Assembly (NCBI GenBank): GCA_963578625.1
Contig: CAUZEO010000317.1
Span: forward strand, 1 to 6,259
Source: CAUZEO01 sp963578625
GTDB lineage: Bacteria > Verrucomicrobiota > Kiritimatiellia > SLOV01
Direction of reading: 5' to 3'
Length of the DNA stretch: 6,259 bases
Shown here: piece after piece, positions 1-6,116 of the stretch
How the letters are laid out: each line of letters starts with the position of its first letter
How positions within the stretch are numbered: position 1 is the stretch's first letter
Notes under the pieces: model-generated
What the model was told of the DNA's origin: nothing
The model's database searches: none
The model's input: the letters and a program-made list of their open reading frames with translations, nothing else
Made by a program: the position numbers and the translations under genes

Positions 1-706
1 TCTCTCCGGCGGGGATCCGGAGGATGAGTTCCTGCTCACGCGTCAACTCCAGGGGAAGGTCCAGGCCGATTTCGCGCGACAGCCCGCCGGACCAGGGACC
101 GGCGGCGAGAACCGTGGCGCCCGCTTCGTACCGCATACCGCCCGCCTCAGCGCCAATGACACGATCGCCCGCAGTCAGGATTCGGTCCACGGGCCGACCC
201 GTCAGTACCGAGACACCGTGCTCCGCGGCGTACCGCGCAAGTCCCCTGCACGTTGCGTTCGGGTCTGCACAGCCGCTATTGGCCTCGTACACCCCATACG
301 CGATGCCATCCATGTTGATCCCCGGGGCATGCTCCGCGATGCGCTCGGGACCGATCAGGTCGGCATCTACGCCCAGCGACTGATTCATGGCGAGGTTCTC
401 GCGCAGATTGGATTCCTGGTCGTGGGGCACGAGGAAGACCCAACCGGTCTTCGAGTAGACTGTTTCTCCCCCGACCTCGGACGACCAGTTCAGAAAAAGA
501 TCGCGGCTTCGCAATGCCAGTTGCACGGTGGCCGGGTTGGAGTAGTGCATCCGGATGATCGCTGCGGACTTTCCGGTGGAACCATCGCCGGGATTGCCCT
601 TCTCCAGCAGGACAACATTCTCCGCGCCCCGGCGAGCCAGGGAATAGGCGAGACCGATTCCCAGGATCCCACCTCCGATTATGAGGACATCACACGTCTC
701 GGTCAT
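1..706 (-). CDS. FAD-dependent oxidoreductase, DAO family (partial, C-terminus missing)
   Basis: This gene runs off the left edge, so only the first 235 residues are present. Reading leftward from the ATG at 706-704 gives a Rossmann FAD-binding start: IIGGGILG at residues 9-16 (the GxGxxG motif) and an acidic residue, E35, closing the second strand in VVLLEKG, expected to bind the ribose of FAD. GSTGKSAAIIRMHYSN (42-57) and AAGPWS (201-206) are typical of the DAO family, which includes sarcosine oxidase/dehydrogenase, glycine oxidase and D-amino-acid dehydrogenase. Such enzymes oxidise amines or N-methyl amino acids. An in-frame TGA lies 12 bases upstream, so the ATG at 706 is the first possible start. 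It begins 25 bases after the hydantoinase B stop and is probably co-transcribed. The GSTGK...IIR segment recalls sarcosine oxidase beta-like proteins, but the substrate cannot be assigned without the C-terminal half. Family assignment is firm; substrate is inference. Confidence 0.93.
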   Translation of the reverse strand, partial: MTETCDVLIIGGGILGIGLAYSLARRGAENVVLLEKGNPGDGSTGKSAAIIRMHYSNPATVQLALRSRDLFLNWSSEVGGETVYSKTGWVFLVPHDQESNLRENLAMNQSLGVDADLIGPERIAEHAPGINMDGIAYGVYEANSGCADPNATCRGLARYAAEHGVSVLTGRPVDRILTAGDRVIGAEAGGMRYEAGATVLAAGPWSGGLSREIGLDLPLELTREQELILRIPAGE

Positions 707-731
707 CGAACAGATTCATTCCCTTCATTGT

Positions 732-2402
732 TCACTTCGCACCATAGAACTCCCTGGCCCGCTCCGGGGAAACCAGGCCTTCCGCAACATCCCGGGCGAG
801 TGCATCCCGGTCCCGTTCGCGGGGATCGCCCCACCCGCCACCACCGGGAGTCTCGATGCGCAGCTTTTCGCCCTTTTGAAGGTACGTCACAAACTTCGTA
901 GGCAGCTGCTCCCGGGTTCCGTCGACACGAGTGACATAGCAATGCTGCCCCCGGGCGCGGTGCTCGGTGTCGACACCCCACGGGGTGAAGGTGCGGCGAT
1001 CCGCGCCGACGCACACCGCCGTCCGGTCGGCGAGGCAGACCAGTTCCCGGACCACGCCGCAGCCGCCGCGCATGCGCCCCGGTCCTTCGCTGTCCGGGAT
1101 CAGGCCGTAGGCGGTGACGTGCAACGGATAGGTCTTTTCGATGACTTCGACGGGGGTGTTGCGGGTGTTCGTCAAATGGGTGTGGATCCCGTCGCTTCCG
1201 TCGAGGTCGTGGTGGGCGCCCTGGCCGCCGGCATAGGTCTCGACATAGTTGAAGTAGTGCCCGGACGGTGCGATGCCGCCGACATTAATCAGGTTCATCT
1301 CCCCGCTGCATGCCGCGCATACCTGTTCGGGCACCGCCTGCAACAACGCACCCAGCAGCACATCGACCACGCGCTGATCGGTCAGGATATTCGCGTTGCC
1401 GATCGCCGCGGGGAAGCGGGCGTTCAGTACGGAGCCTTCACGGGCAACGACCGTGATCGGCCGGTACGCTCCGGCGCAGGTGGGCAGGGCTGGATCGATC
1501 ACCGCTTTGACTGCGTAGTAGGTGCAGGCGCGGCAGGCCGAGATCCGGCAGTTGAGCGGCCCGAGGACCTGGTCGCCGCTCTCGCTGAAGTCCGCGGTCA
1601 ATTCGCTGCCCCGCACGGTGACTCGGACCGCGATCCGGACCGGTTCGTCGCCGACCCCATCGTCATCGAGGAAATCTTCGTAGAAGTACTCGCCATCGGG
1701 CAACGACTCGATGCCTGCCCGCATGCAACGCTCGGCGTGGTCGAGGATGTGGGCCATGTAGGATTCGACGATTTTCGCGTCTTCGGCTTCGAGGAGTTCC
1801 GCCACGCGTCGCTCGGCGGTTAGTGCCGCCGCAATCTGGGCCATCAGGTCCCCGCGCAGTTCGATTCGCGTCCGAACGTTTTGCTCGATCAGTTCCACCA
1901 GTTCTTCTTCGATTTCCCCGCCGCGCACCAGGTGGACCGGCGGGATCTGCAGGCCTTCCTGGTAGATCTCGGTCACCCCGAACGGCATGCTGCCCGGAGC
2001 GTAACCTCCGACGTCCACGTGGTGCGACGTGGTGGCAGCAAGCGCGAACGGCCGGCCTTCGTGAAACACCGGCGAGACCACCGAGATATCGGGCAGGTGC
2101 CCGGGTCCTTCCGGGTAGGGCAGGTTGGTGACGATCGCGTCGCCCGGTTGCAGGGTATCGACGGGGAATCGCCGCAGGACGGTACGGAAGATCGCCGGCA
2201 TGATGCCGAGATGCAGGGGGGTCCCGATCTCCGCCTGCGCCAATACCTGCCCGTCCGGAAGAGCGAGGGCCGCTGAACAGTCGAAGCGCGTCTTGATATT
2301 CGGCGAATAACTCGTCCGCACCATCGCGGCACACACCTCCTCGGCAATGCCAAGCCAGCGGTTGCGCATGATCTCAAGGAGGATGGGGTCGGGAGGGAGC
2401 AT
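732..2402 (-). CDS. hyuB: Hydantoinase B / oxoprolinase family protein
   Basis: A 556-residue protein of usual family length, acting with the A subunit in ATP-dependent opening of a cyclic amide or in a related carboxylation. Family landmarks in order: the N-terminal DPILLEIMRNR (5-15), RTSYSPNIK (29-37), the HLPD (102-105) and SHHVDVGG (126-133) segments, which by comparison with acetone-carboxylase-type relatives are candidate metal ligands, LQIPPVHL (151-158), NVRTRIELRGDLMAQ (175-189), DFSESGDQVLGPLN (271-284), the glycine-rich YAGGQGAHHDLDGSDGIH (390-407), NTPVEV (415-420), GPGRMRGGCGVVREL (440-454) and TPGGGGWGDP (518-527). All the usual blocks are present, so it looks intact. The start is fixed by an in-frame TGA two codons upstream (TGA AAC ATG). 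No Shine-Dalgarno is seen. It lies 109 bases after the A subunit and 25 bases before the flavoenzyme. The symbol is a family name; substrate (hydantoin, N-methylhydantoin, 5-oxoproline or other) is not resolved. Confidence 0.96.
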   Translation of the reverse strand: MLPPDPILLEIMRNRWLGIAEEVCAAMVRTSYSPNIKTRFDCSAALALPDGQVLAQAEIGTPLHLGIMPAIFRTVLRRFPVDTLQPGDAIVTNLPYPEGPGHLPDISVVSPVFHEGRPFALAATTSHHVDVGGYAPGSMPFGVTEIYQEGLQIPPVHLVRGGEIEEELVELIEQNVRTRIELRGDLMAQIAAALTAERRVAELLEAEDAKIVESYMAHILDHAERCMRAGIESLPDGEYFYEDFLDDDGVGDEPVRIAVRVTVRGSELTADFSESGDQVLGPLNCRISACRACTYYAVKAVIDPALPTCAGAYRPITVVAREGSVLNARFPAAIGNANILTDQRVVDVLLGALLQAVPEQVCAACSGEMNLINVGGIAPSGHYFNYVETYAGGQGAHHDLDGSDGIHTHLTNTRNTPVEVIEKTYPLHVTAYGLIPDSEGPGRMRGGCGVVRELVCLADRTAVCVGADRRTFTPWGVDTEHRARGQHCYVTRVDGTREQLPTKFVTYLQKGEKLRIETPGGGGWGDPRERDRDALARDVAEGLVSPERAREFYGAK

Positions 2403-2410
2403 GTTTCAGG

Positions 2411-2461
2411 GTTCGGTACGGCCTCTGGCCGCGGTTGTCGGTGTTCGGTTATCGGTTGTCG
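2411..2461. repeat. Short-period intergenic repeat (CGGTTGTCG / GTTCGGT type)
   Basis: The spacer between the A and B subunit genes carries CGGTTGTCG twice, at 2432-2440 and 2453-2461 (21 bases apart), and GTTCGGT twice, at 2411-2417 and 2443-2449. Between them sits the related TTCGGTTATCGGTTG. On the operon's own strand it reads as CGACAACCGATAACCGAAC. The degenerate, short-period pattern is unlike the flanking coding DNA. It would be transcribed within the operon mRNA. No function is evident. Confidence 0.55.
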
Positions 2462-2511
2462 CGCCGGCAGCCCGGACTTTTCCTGCGTGACTGAGTTGTA
2501 CACATTTCCTT

Positions 2512-4551
2512 TCAACCTCCCATGGGTCCGAGCAACAGTTGACCGTAATCGTCCACCGTTCCGTGTTCATCGGGCCAGAGGACGGTTGTGCTGTCAACCT
2601 GTTCGATGATAGCCGGCCCGGTAAGCTGAGCGCCGGCGCCGAGTTGAGCACGATCAAAGATCGGGGTGTCGTGCCGTTCGGCGTGAAAGATGACGTTGCG
2701 CCGGGCGATCGGCTCCAGCGCGCCGCCGCACGGTTCGACGCGCGGCAGTTGAAGCGGCTGAATGTCCAGTTCGACCGTCACCAAGAGGCTGACCAATTCC
2801 AGGGGTTGGTCCGGCCGGGAGAAGCCGTACAGCCTTTCGTGAGCCTGGTGGAAGTCAGCTGCGATCTGCTGTTTGTCCGGTGTACCGAACGGCAGTGGGA
2901 CGGTGACGTCGTGGCTCTGGCCCAGATAGCGGACCGCGACCGCGCGCCGGGCGCTGCTCACGGCCGTCGTGCCCGGAGAGATGCGGAGTTGCGCCCGGGT
3001 TTCTTTCTCGGACTGCGCCAACACCTCTTGCAGGGCGCCCGGCTCCACGTCGTCGAGAAGTGCGATGTGCGTGGCCACCCGGTCCTCCCGCAGGTTGGAC
3101 ATCAGCAGCCCCACCGCGGAGGTGGCGCCCGGTGCGAGCGGAACCAGGGTTGAGCGAATCCCGCATTCGCGGGCCAGCTCCGCGCCGTGCATGGGACCGG
3201 CCCCGCCGAAGGGAGCCAGAGTGAAGGTTCGCGGGTCCAGCCCTCGTTCGACAGTGATCTTGCGAATCGCCGCGATCATGGTGGCGTTCACCACCCGGAC
3301 CACGCCCTCGGCCGCGGCTTCCACGGTGAGTTCGAGAGGAGTTGCCAGTTTGTCCCGGATCGCAACGCGGGCCGCCTCGAGATCGAGCTGCATGCCGCCG
3401 GCAAGGCGCGAGTCGGTGGCGAGCCGCCCAAGCACCAGGTTCGCATCCGTGACGGTCGGTTCCCTTCCGCCCAGCCCGTAGCACGCCGGCCCCGGATCGG
3501 CGCCCGCGGAGTGGGGGCCGACGCGAAGCGCCTTGCCGGCGTCGATCCAGCCGATGCTGCCCCCGCCGGCGCCTACCGTGTGCAGGTCCAGCATCGGGAC
3601 CATCACCGCGATGCCGTCGATTTCAGCGTCGCGGGCAAAGCTCGCCTCGCCGTCGGCAATGACCGCCACGTCAAAGCTGGTACCGCCCATGTCGGCGGTG
3701 ATGATGTTCGGGTTGTCGTGGTGCTGCGCCATGGCCACGCCGGCCACGATCCCTCCCGCCGGTCCGGATAGAATGGTCTGCACGCATTCACGGGCGACGG
3801 TGGCTGCGTCGACGACGCCCCCGTTCGATTTCATGACGAACAGCGGCGCGTCCATACCGTCCGCTTTCAATGTCGATTCCAATCGTTCGATGTAACGTGC
3901 CATCACCGGTTGGAGGAAAGCATTCACCGTGCAGGTACTGAAGCGCTCGTACTCCCCGATCTGCCGGGCCAGTTCATGGGACATGCAGACGGTGGCATTC
4001 GGCAGGCGTTGCCGGATGGCCTTTGCCACCGCCGATTCATGGTCCGGGTTCTCATAGCTGTGCAGAAACGCTACGGCGATCGCATCGACGTCTTCCTCGA
4101 TCAATTGTTCAATCAGTGCATTCAACTGGATCTCGTCGATAGGCGTCAAAACCCCGCCATCGGGGCCGATGCGTTCGGTCAATTCAAACCGCAGGCAACG
4201 AGGAATTAACGGCTCCGCCCTGCGGCTGCGCAAGTCGTAGAGGCGTGGGCGGCTTTGCCGTTGGATGTGGAGCACATCTCGAAACCCGGCGGTAGTGATC
4301 AAGGCTGCGCGTGCCCCCCGGCGCTGAAGGAGGGCGTTGGTGGCGACCGTCGTGCCGTGGATCAGCATGGCGAGGTCCCCGTGTCCGGCTCCGATCTGTG
4401 CCAGCCCCTGCCCCACCCCCTCGATCACCGCCCGGCTCGGGTCGTCCGGCGTGCTGTGGACCTTGTGAATGACCGGCAGCTCGCCCGCCCCCCGATCTAT
4501 CACCACGTCGGTAAACGTGCCGCCGGTATCTACGCCGATTCGAATGCCCAT
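2512..4551 (-). CDS. hyuA: Hydantoinase A / oxoprolinase family protein
   Basis: A 679-residue protein of usual length for the family and the ATP-binding partner of the B subunit. It belongs to the actin/ASKHA-like fold, with a hydantoinase A N-terminal domain (about 2-185), a central domain (about 200-490) and a C-terminal domain (about 500-679). Visible motifs: GVDTGGTFTDVV (6-17, phosphate loop), HGTTVATNALLQRRGA (65-80), KSNGGVV (241-247), LSGPAGGIVAG (261-271), ITADMGGTSFDVAVI (284-298, second phosphate loop), TVGAGGGSIGWID (325-337), GPHSAGADPGPACYG (345-359), LAPFGGAGPMHG (445-456), RYLGQSHDVTVPLP (541-554) and GPAIIEQVDSTTVLWP (645-660). All are intact. The start is set by an in-frame TAA 24 bases upstream; no well-placed Shine-Dalgarno precedes the ATG. 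It is first in the leftward operon and diverges from the racemase-family gene. Known relatives open hydantoins, N-methylhydantoin or 5-oxoproline with ATP, or carboxylate ketones; the exact substrate is not determined. Confidence 0.97.
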   Translation of the reverse strand: MGIRIGVDTGGTFTDVVIDRGAGELPVIHKVHSTPDDPSRAVIEGVGQGLAQIGAGHGDLAMLIHGTTVATNALLQRRGARAALITTAGFRDVLHIQRQSRPRLYDLRSRRAEPLIPRCLRFELTERIGPDGGVLTPIDEIQLNALIEQLIEEDVDAIAVAFLHSYENPDHESAVAKAIRQRLPNATVCMSHELARQIGEYERFSTCTVNAFLQPVMARYIERLESTLKADGMDAPLFVMKSNGGVVDAATVARECVQTILSGPAGGIVAGVAMAQHHDNPNIITADMGGTSFDVAVIADGEASFARDAEIDGIAVMVPMLDLHTVGAGGGSIGWIDAGKALRVGPHSAGADPGPACYGLGGREPTVTDANLVLGRLATDSRLAGGMQLDLEAARVAIRDKLATPLELTVEAAAEGVVRVVNATMIAAIRKITVERGLDPRTFTLAPFGGAGPMHGAELARECGIRSTLVPLAPGATSAVGLLMSNLREDRVATHIALLDDVEPGALQEVLAQSEKETRAQLRISPGTTAVSSARRAVAVRYLGQSHDVTVPLPFGTPDKQQIAADFHQAHERLYGFSRPDQPLELVSLLVTVELDIQPLQLPRVEPCGGALEPIARRNVIFHAERHDTPIFDRAQLGAGAQLTGPAIIEQVDSTTVLWPDEHGTVDDYGQLLLGPMGG

Positions 4552-4573
4552 GGTCTGGTTGCCGGTACCTTAA

Positions 4574-4599
4574 TCCGATTCACCACGAAAGCAATCGGA
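4574..4599. promoter_or_regulatory. Inverted repeat TCCGATT-N12-AATCGGA, possible operator
   Basis: Perfect 7-base arms lie at 4574-4580 and 4593-4599, separated by 12 bases. The left arm is 22 bases upstream of the hydantoinase A start codon. The arm start-to-start distance of 19 bases (about two helical turns) would suit a dimeric regulator binding one DNA face. No regulator gene is in the window. It could equally be a chance pairing inside the neighbouring repeat-like DNA, or a small hairpin in the operon leader. Confidence 0.3.
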
Positions 4600-4650
4600 A
4601 TTCGACTACGACGAAGACTATGAGGTAGAATCTCGCGAAGACTGCGAAAA
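4581..4650. repeat. Degenerate CGAAGAC-type short-period repeat
   Basis: The segment contains CACCACGAAAG (4581-4591), CGAAGAC (4612-4618), CGCGAAGAC (4634-4642) and GCGAAAA (4644-4650), so related CGAA units recur every 9 to 26 bases. On the other strand it reads as GTCTTCG and TTTCGTGGTG. Degenerate CACGAAGACACGAAG-like intergenic tracts are something I recall from several environmental bacterial genomes; that resemblance is from memory. It sits just upstream of the racemase-family gene. Confidence 0.45.
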
Positions 4651-4699
4651 TAGTCCTGACCTCAATGTCTACCCCACGTATACCTATGCCATCCCCACC

Positions 4700-5470
4700 A
4701 TGAAAATTCTTGTGTTGAATCCCTTCGCAGGGGAGATGAACGAGCTGGAACGTTGCAGCAACGTCGCCCGCCCAAACACGGAGATCGTTTTCGAAAACAT
4801 CGCCGATGTCTACCCGCTCAACTACGTGACGTATATCTACTACCGTCACAAGTGCGCCGAGGCGGTCGTGAAGCGCGTGGTTCGCGCGCAGGAGGAAGGG
4901 CTCGACGGCGTGTTTATCTCCTGCTGTTACGATCCGGGACTCTGGGAGGCCCGCGAGCTGGTGGACATTCCGGTGACGGCGGCGTTCGAGGCGGGAGCCC
5001 ACTATACGAACGCGATCTCACAACGCTACTCCGTCATTGCGACCGAGGCCAAGACGGTTCACTGCTACCGCGAGTTGGCGCAGCTCTACGGGACGGCAGA
5101 CAAGCTCGCTTCGGTCCGCCACATTGATCTCTCGGCAGCTCTTTCTTACCCGGAGCAGACGCCTCCCGAGGAAATCGCCCAACGGACGGTGGAAGTGGCG
5201 CGCCGCTGTGTCGCGGACGACGGGGCTGAAGCCATCCTCATGGGGTGCACCTTGCAAAGCTGCCCCCTCACTACGGCGGGGATCGGCGACGCGATGGGGG
5301 CGCCCATCATCGATCCGGTTCTCGTCGGCATGAAAGTGATCGAGTTCATGGTGGAAGCCCGGGCCGCCGGCCTGCCGACGCTCAGCCGGTTCGGCACCTG
5401 GCAAAAACCTCCAGTCGACGAGGTCGCGAGGATCCTTGGGCTTAGCGGCCCCGGTGTTCAAGGATTCTAA
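4700..5470 (+). CDS. Asp/Glu/hydantoin racemase family protein
   Basis: A 256-residue cytoplasmic protein, close to the family's usual 230-250. It starts with MKILVLNPFAGEM, the position of the family's NPN-type first strand. FISCCYDPGLWEAREL (72-87) carries the first catalytic cysteine, most likely C75, three residues before D78. MGCTLQSC (181-188) carries the second, C183. PVTAAFEAGAH (91-101) and IIDPVLVGMKVIEFM (203-217) are also family-like. The two-cysteine arrangement is that of cofactor-independent racemases acting on amino acids or 5-substituted hydantoins. Codons upstream of the ATG stay open back to a TAA at 4571-4573 but contain no ATG, GTG or TTG, so 4700 is the only start; no Shine-Dalgarno is visible. 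Divergent pairing with hydantoinase A/B genes suggests substrate racemisation in the same pathway. It may instead act in an isomerase or unassigned branch of the superfamily, because the aromatic-rich YPLNYVTYIYYRH (38-50) is not a pattern I associate with classical hydantoin racemase. Confidence 0.9.
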   Translation: MKILVLNPFAGEMNELERCSNVARPNTEIVFENIADVYPLNYVTYIYYRHKCAEAVVKRVVRAQEEGLDGVFISCCYDPGLWEARELVDIPVTAAFEAGAHYTNAISQRYSVIATEAKTVHCYRELAQLYGTADKLASVRHIDLSAALSYPEQTPPEEIAQRTVEVARRCVADDGAEAILMGCTLQSCPLTTAGIGDAMGAPIIDPVLVGMKVIEFMVEARAAGLPTLSRFGTWQKPPVDEVARILGLSGPGVQGF

Positions 5471-5482
5471 GCAAAGAAAAGC

Positions 5483-5570
5483 TGGTGCACGGAGGGGGAC
5501 TTGAACCCCCACGACCTATAAAGGTCACCAGGCCCTCAACCTGGCGCGTCTGCCATTCCGCCACCCGTGC
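5483..5570 (-). tRNA. tRNA-Leu (anticodon GAG)
   Basis: Read leftward this is an 88-base class II tRNA. The acceptor stem GCACGGG pairs with TCCGTGC (one G-U pair), followed by discriminator A and an encoded CCA (5485-5483). The D arm has a GCG/CGC stem. The anticodon stem CCAGG/CCTGG holds the loop TTGAGGG, giving anticodon GAG, which reads leucine CUC and CUU codons. The long variable arm forms GACCT-TTAT-AGGTC, a perfect 5-base stem, as expected for leucine tRNAs. The T arm is GGGGG-TTCAAGT-CCCCC. All stems close, so it should be functional. The 3' end lies only 12 bases from the stop of the convergent racemase-family gene. Confidence 0.97.
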
Positions 5571-5592
5571 AGGAAGGGAATTCAAGACTCGG

Positions 5593-5621
5593 ACAATAGC
5601 GATCCTGGAGAGCGGTCGCAA
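5593..5621 (-). promoter_or_regulatory. sigma70-like promoter for tRNA-Leu
   Basis: Reading leftward, TTGCGA (5621-5616) and TATTGT (5598-5593) are separated by exactly 17 bases, close to the TTGACA/TATAAT consensus. The -10 box ends 22 bases before the first base of the tRNA, which fits a short processed 5' leader. Confidence 0.65.
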
Positions 5622-5641
5622 GTCGGCAAATTCCAGCGGTG

Positions 5642-5714
5642 GCCCCCGCAGGGCTGGAAAAACTTCCCAGTACCCCCAAAATGCGGGGGCTATGGTGGTG
5701 CATCCCACGGATGC
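5642..5714. repeat. Nested inverted repeats / structured element
   Basis: GCCCCCGCA (5642-5650) pairs perfectly with TGCGGGGGC (5682-5690). Inside lies CTGGAAAAACTTCCCAG (5654-5670), which folds into a 7-pair hairpin allowing one G-T pair. Directly after it, GCATCC-CAC-GGATGC (5700-5714) is a perfect 6-base stem with a 3-base loop. Alternative pairings also exist, for example CCCCC (5673-5677) with GGGGG. No T-tract follows on either strand, so it does not look like an ordinary intrinsic terminator. It could be a REP-like element or a structured RNA. Confidence 0.5.
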
Positions 5715-5721
5715 TGGGGTT
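5704..5721 (-). repeat. Dispersed short repeat, copy 1 (inverted)
   Basis: Read leftward this is AACCCCAGCATCCGTGGG. It matches 16 of 18 bases with the rightward copy at 5840-5857. Extended leftward to 5700 the same copy includes CATCCGTGGGATGC, which matches 12 of 14 bases at 5868-5881. It overlaps the hairpin at 5700-5714. Confidence 0.45.
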
Positions 5722-5839
5722 GCGGTTGCGAATCTACCGGGTAGTGAGGCAGGTAAATTTTACTTTTTGAGGGAAAGAACCGAATTATCCTGTGAAATAC
5801 CGCGGTCAAAGGAAGGGGGTCTTCCCAAAATTTCTGAAG

Positions 5840-5857
5840 AACCCTGGCATCCGTGGG
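5840..5857 (+). repeat. Dispersed short repeat, copy 2
   Basis: AACCCTGGCATCCGTGGG differs from the inverted copy at 5704-5721 at two adjacent positions (TG for CA). The shared core GCATCCGTGGG is identical over 11 bases. Confidence 0.45.
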
Positions 5858-5867
5858 TCGGCCTTGC

Positions 5868-5881
5868 CATCGGTGGGATCC
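5868..5881 (+). repeat. Dispersed short repeat, copy 3 (partial)
   Basis: CATCGGTGGGATCC resembles CATCCGTGGGATGC of copy 1, with 12 of 14 bases the same. It lies 10 bases after copy 2, so the two rightward copies each resemble an overlapping part of copy 1. Confidence 0.3.
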
Positions 5882-5933
5882 TTCACCACAACCCCGGCAT
5901 AGGAGGGATAAGAGGCAGATCAGGACGCAGGAA

Positions 5934-6036
5934 ATTACGAATGACAGATATCTCTCCCCGGAAATGGGTCAAATCTGTTTCGGATTTCGTCATTCGGGGT
6001 TCCATTCGTCATTGGGTCTTTCGGCATTCGTCATTC
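5934..6036. repeat. TTCGTCATT short-period repeat block with an inverted unit
   Basis: TTCGTCATT occurs three times rightward, at 5986-5994, 6005-6013 and 6027-6035 (19 and 22 bases apart), with further ATTCGG and TTTCGG variants between. An inverted unit, CGAATGAC at 5938-5945, is the exact reverse complement of GTCATTCG at 5989-5996, so the block could fold back on itself. The rest of the window has no such tract. No coding sense is apparent. Confidence 0.6.
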
Positions 6037-6056
6037 TTAAGGCCTCATCATGATCA

Positions 6057-6100
6057 ATTCATTCTCGGGAACGGCGGTCTCCGCCGTATTGAGAATGAGT
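6057..6100 (+). ncRNA. Long imperfect hairpin (candidate RNA leader element)
   Basis: An outer stem CATTCTC (6060-6066) with GAGAATG (6091-6097), extendable outwards by up to three pairs, encloses a small internal loop and a perfect inner stem ACGGCGG (6071-6077) with CCGCCGT (6081-6087) around a TCT loop. It has no T-tract. With the hairpin at 6117-6131 and the terminator at 6174-6206 it could form one structured leader or small RNA of about 150 bases. I do not recognise an RNA family, and which strand is transcribed is inferred from the downstream gene. Confidence 0.4.
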
Positions 6101-6116
6101 AGGTCATGAAAGGAGC

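Larger units (their letters stand above)
4552..4699. promoter_or_regulatory. Divergent intergenic region between hydantoinase operon and racemase gene
   Basis: This 148-base spacer must hold the promoters of both the leftward operon and the rightward racemase-family gene, since the genes point away from each other. Rightward, a weak candidate is TAGAAT (4626-4631) with TTCGAC (4601-4606) 19 bases before it; this is far from consensus and is only a suggestion. No convincing leftward -35/-10 pair was found. Much of the spacer is repeat-like (see 4581-4650), and one clear inverted repeat lies at 4574-4599. Confidence 0.5.

Noticed and set aside
218..901. A 227-codon rightward open frame at the left edge
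   Set aside because: It is antisense to the FAD-binding oxidoreductase, which shows clear GxGxxG and DAO motifs on the other strand.
681..1823. A 380-codon rightward open frame
   Set aside because: It lies opposite the hydantoinase B gene, whose conserved motifs are certain. Long antisense frames are common in GC-rich genes.
1973..2515. A leftward frame starting TTG at 2515, overlapping the hydantoinase A stop
   Set aside because: It is out of frame with hydantoinase B, overlaps that gene's conserved N-terminus and shows no family features.
4574..4699. An N-terminal extension of the racemase-family protein containing DYDEDYE
   Set aside because: The frame is open from the TAA at 4571 but has no ATG, GTG or TTG, and the acidic codons come from the CGAAGAC-type repeat.
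5442..5708. An 88-codon leftward open frame over the tRNA
   Set aside because: It reads straight through the tRNA gene and its promoter and overlaps the end of the racemase-family gene.
5485..6102. A 205-codon rightward open frame beginning MHGGGLEPP
   Set aside because: Its start is the antisense of tRNA-Leu, a well-known source of false genes, and the rest crosses inverted and short-period repeats with no recognisable family.
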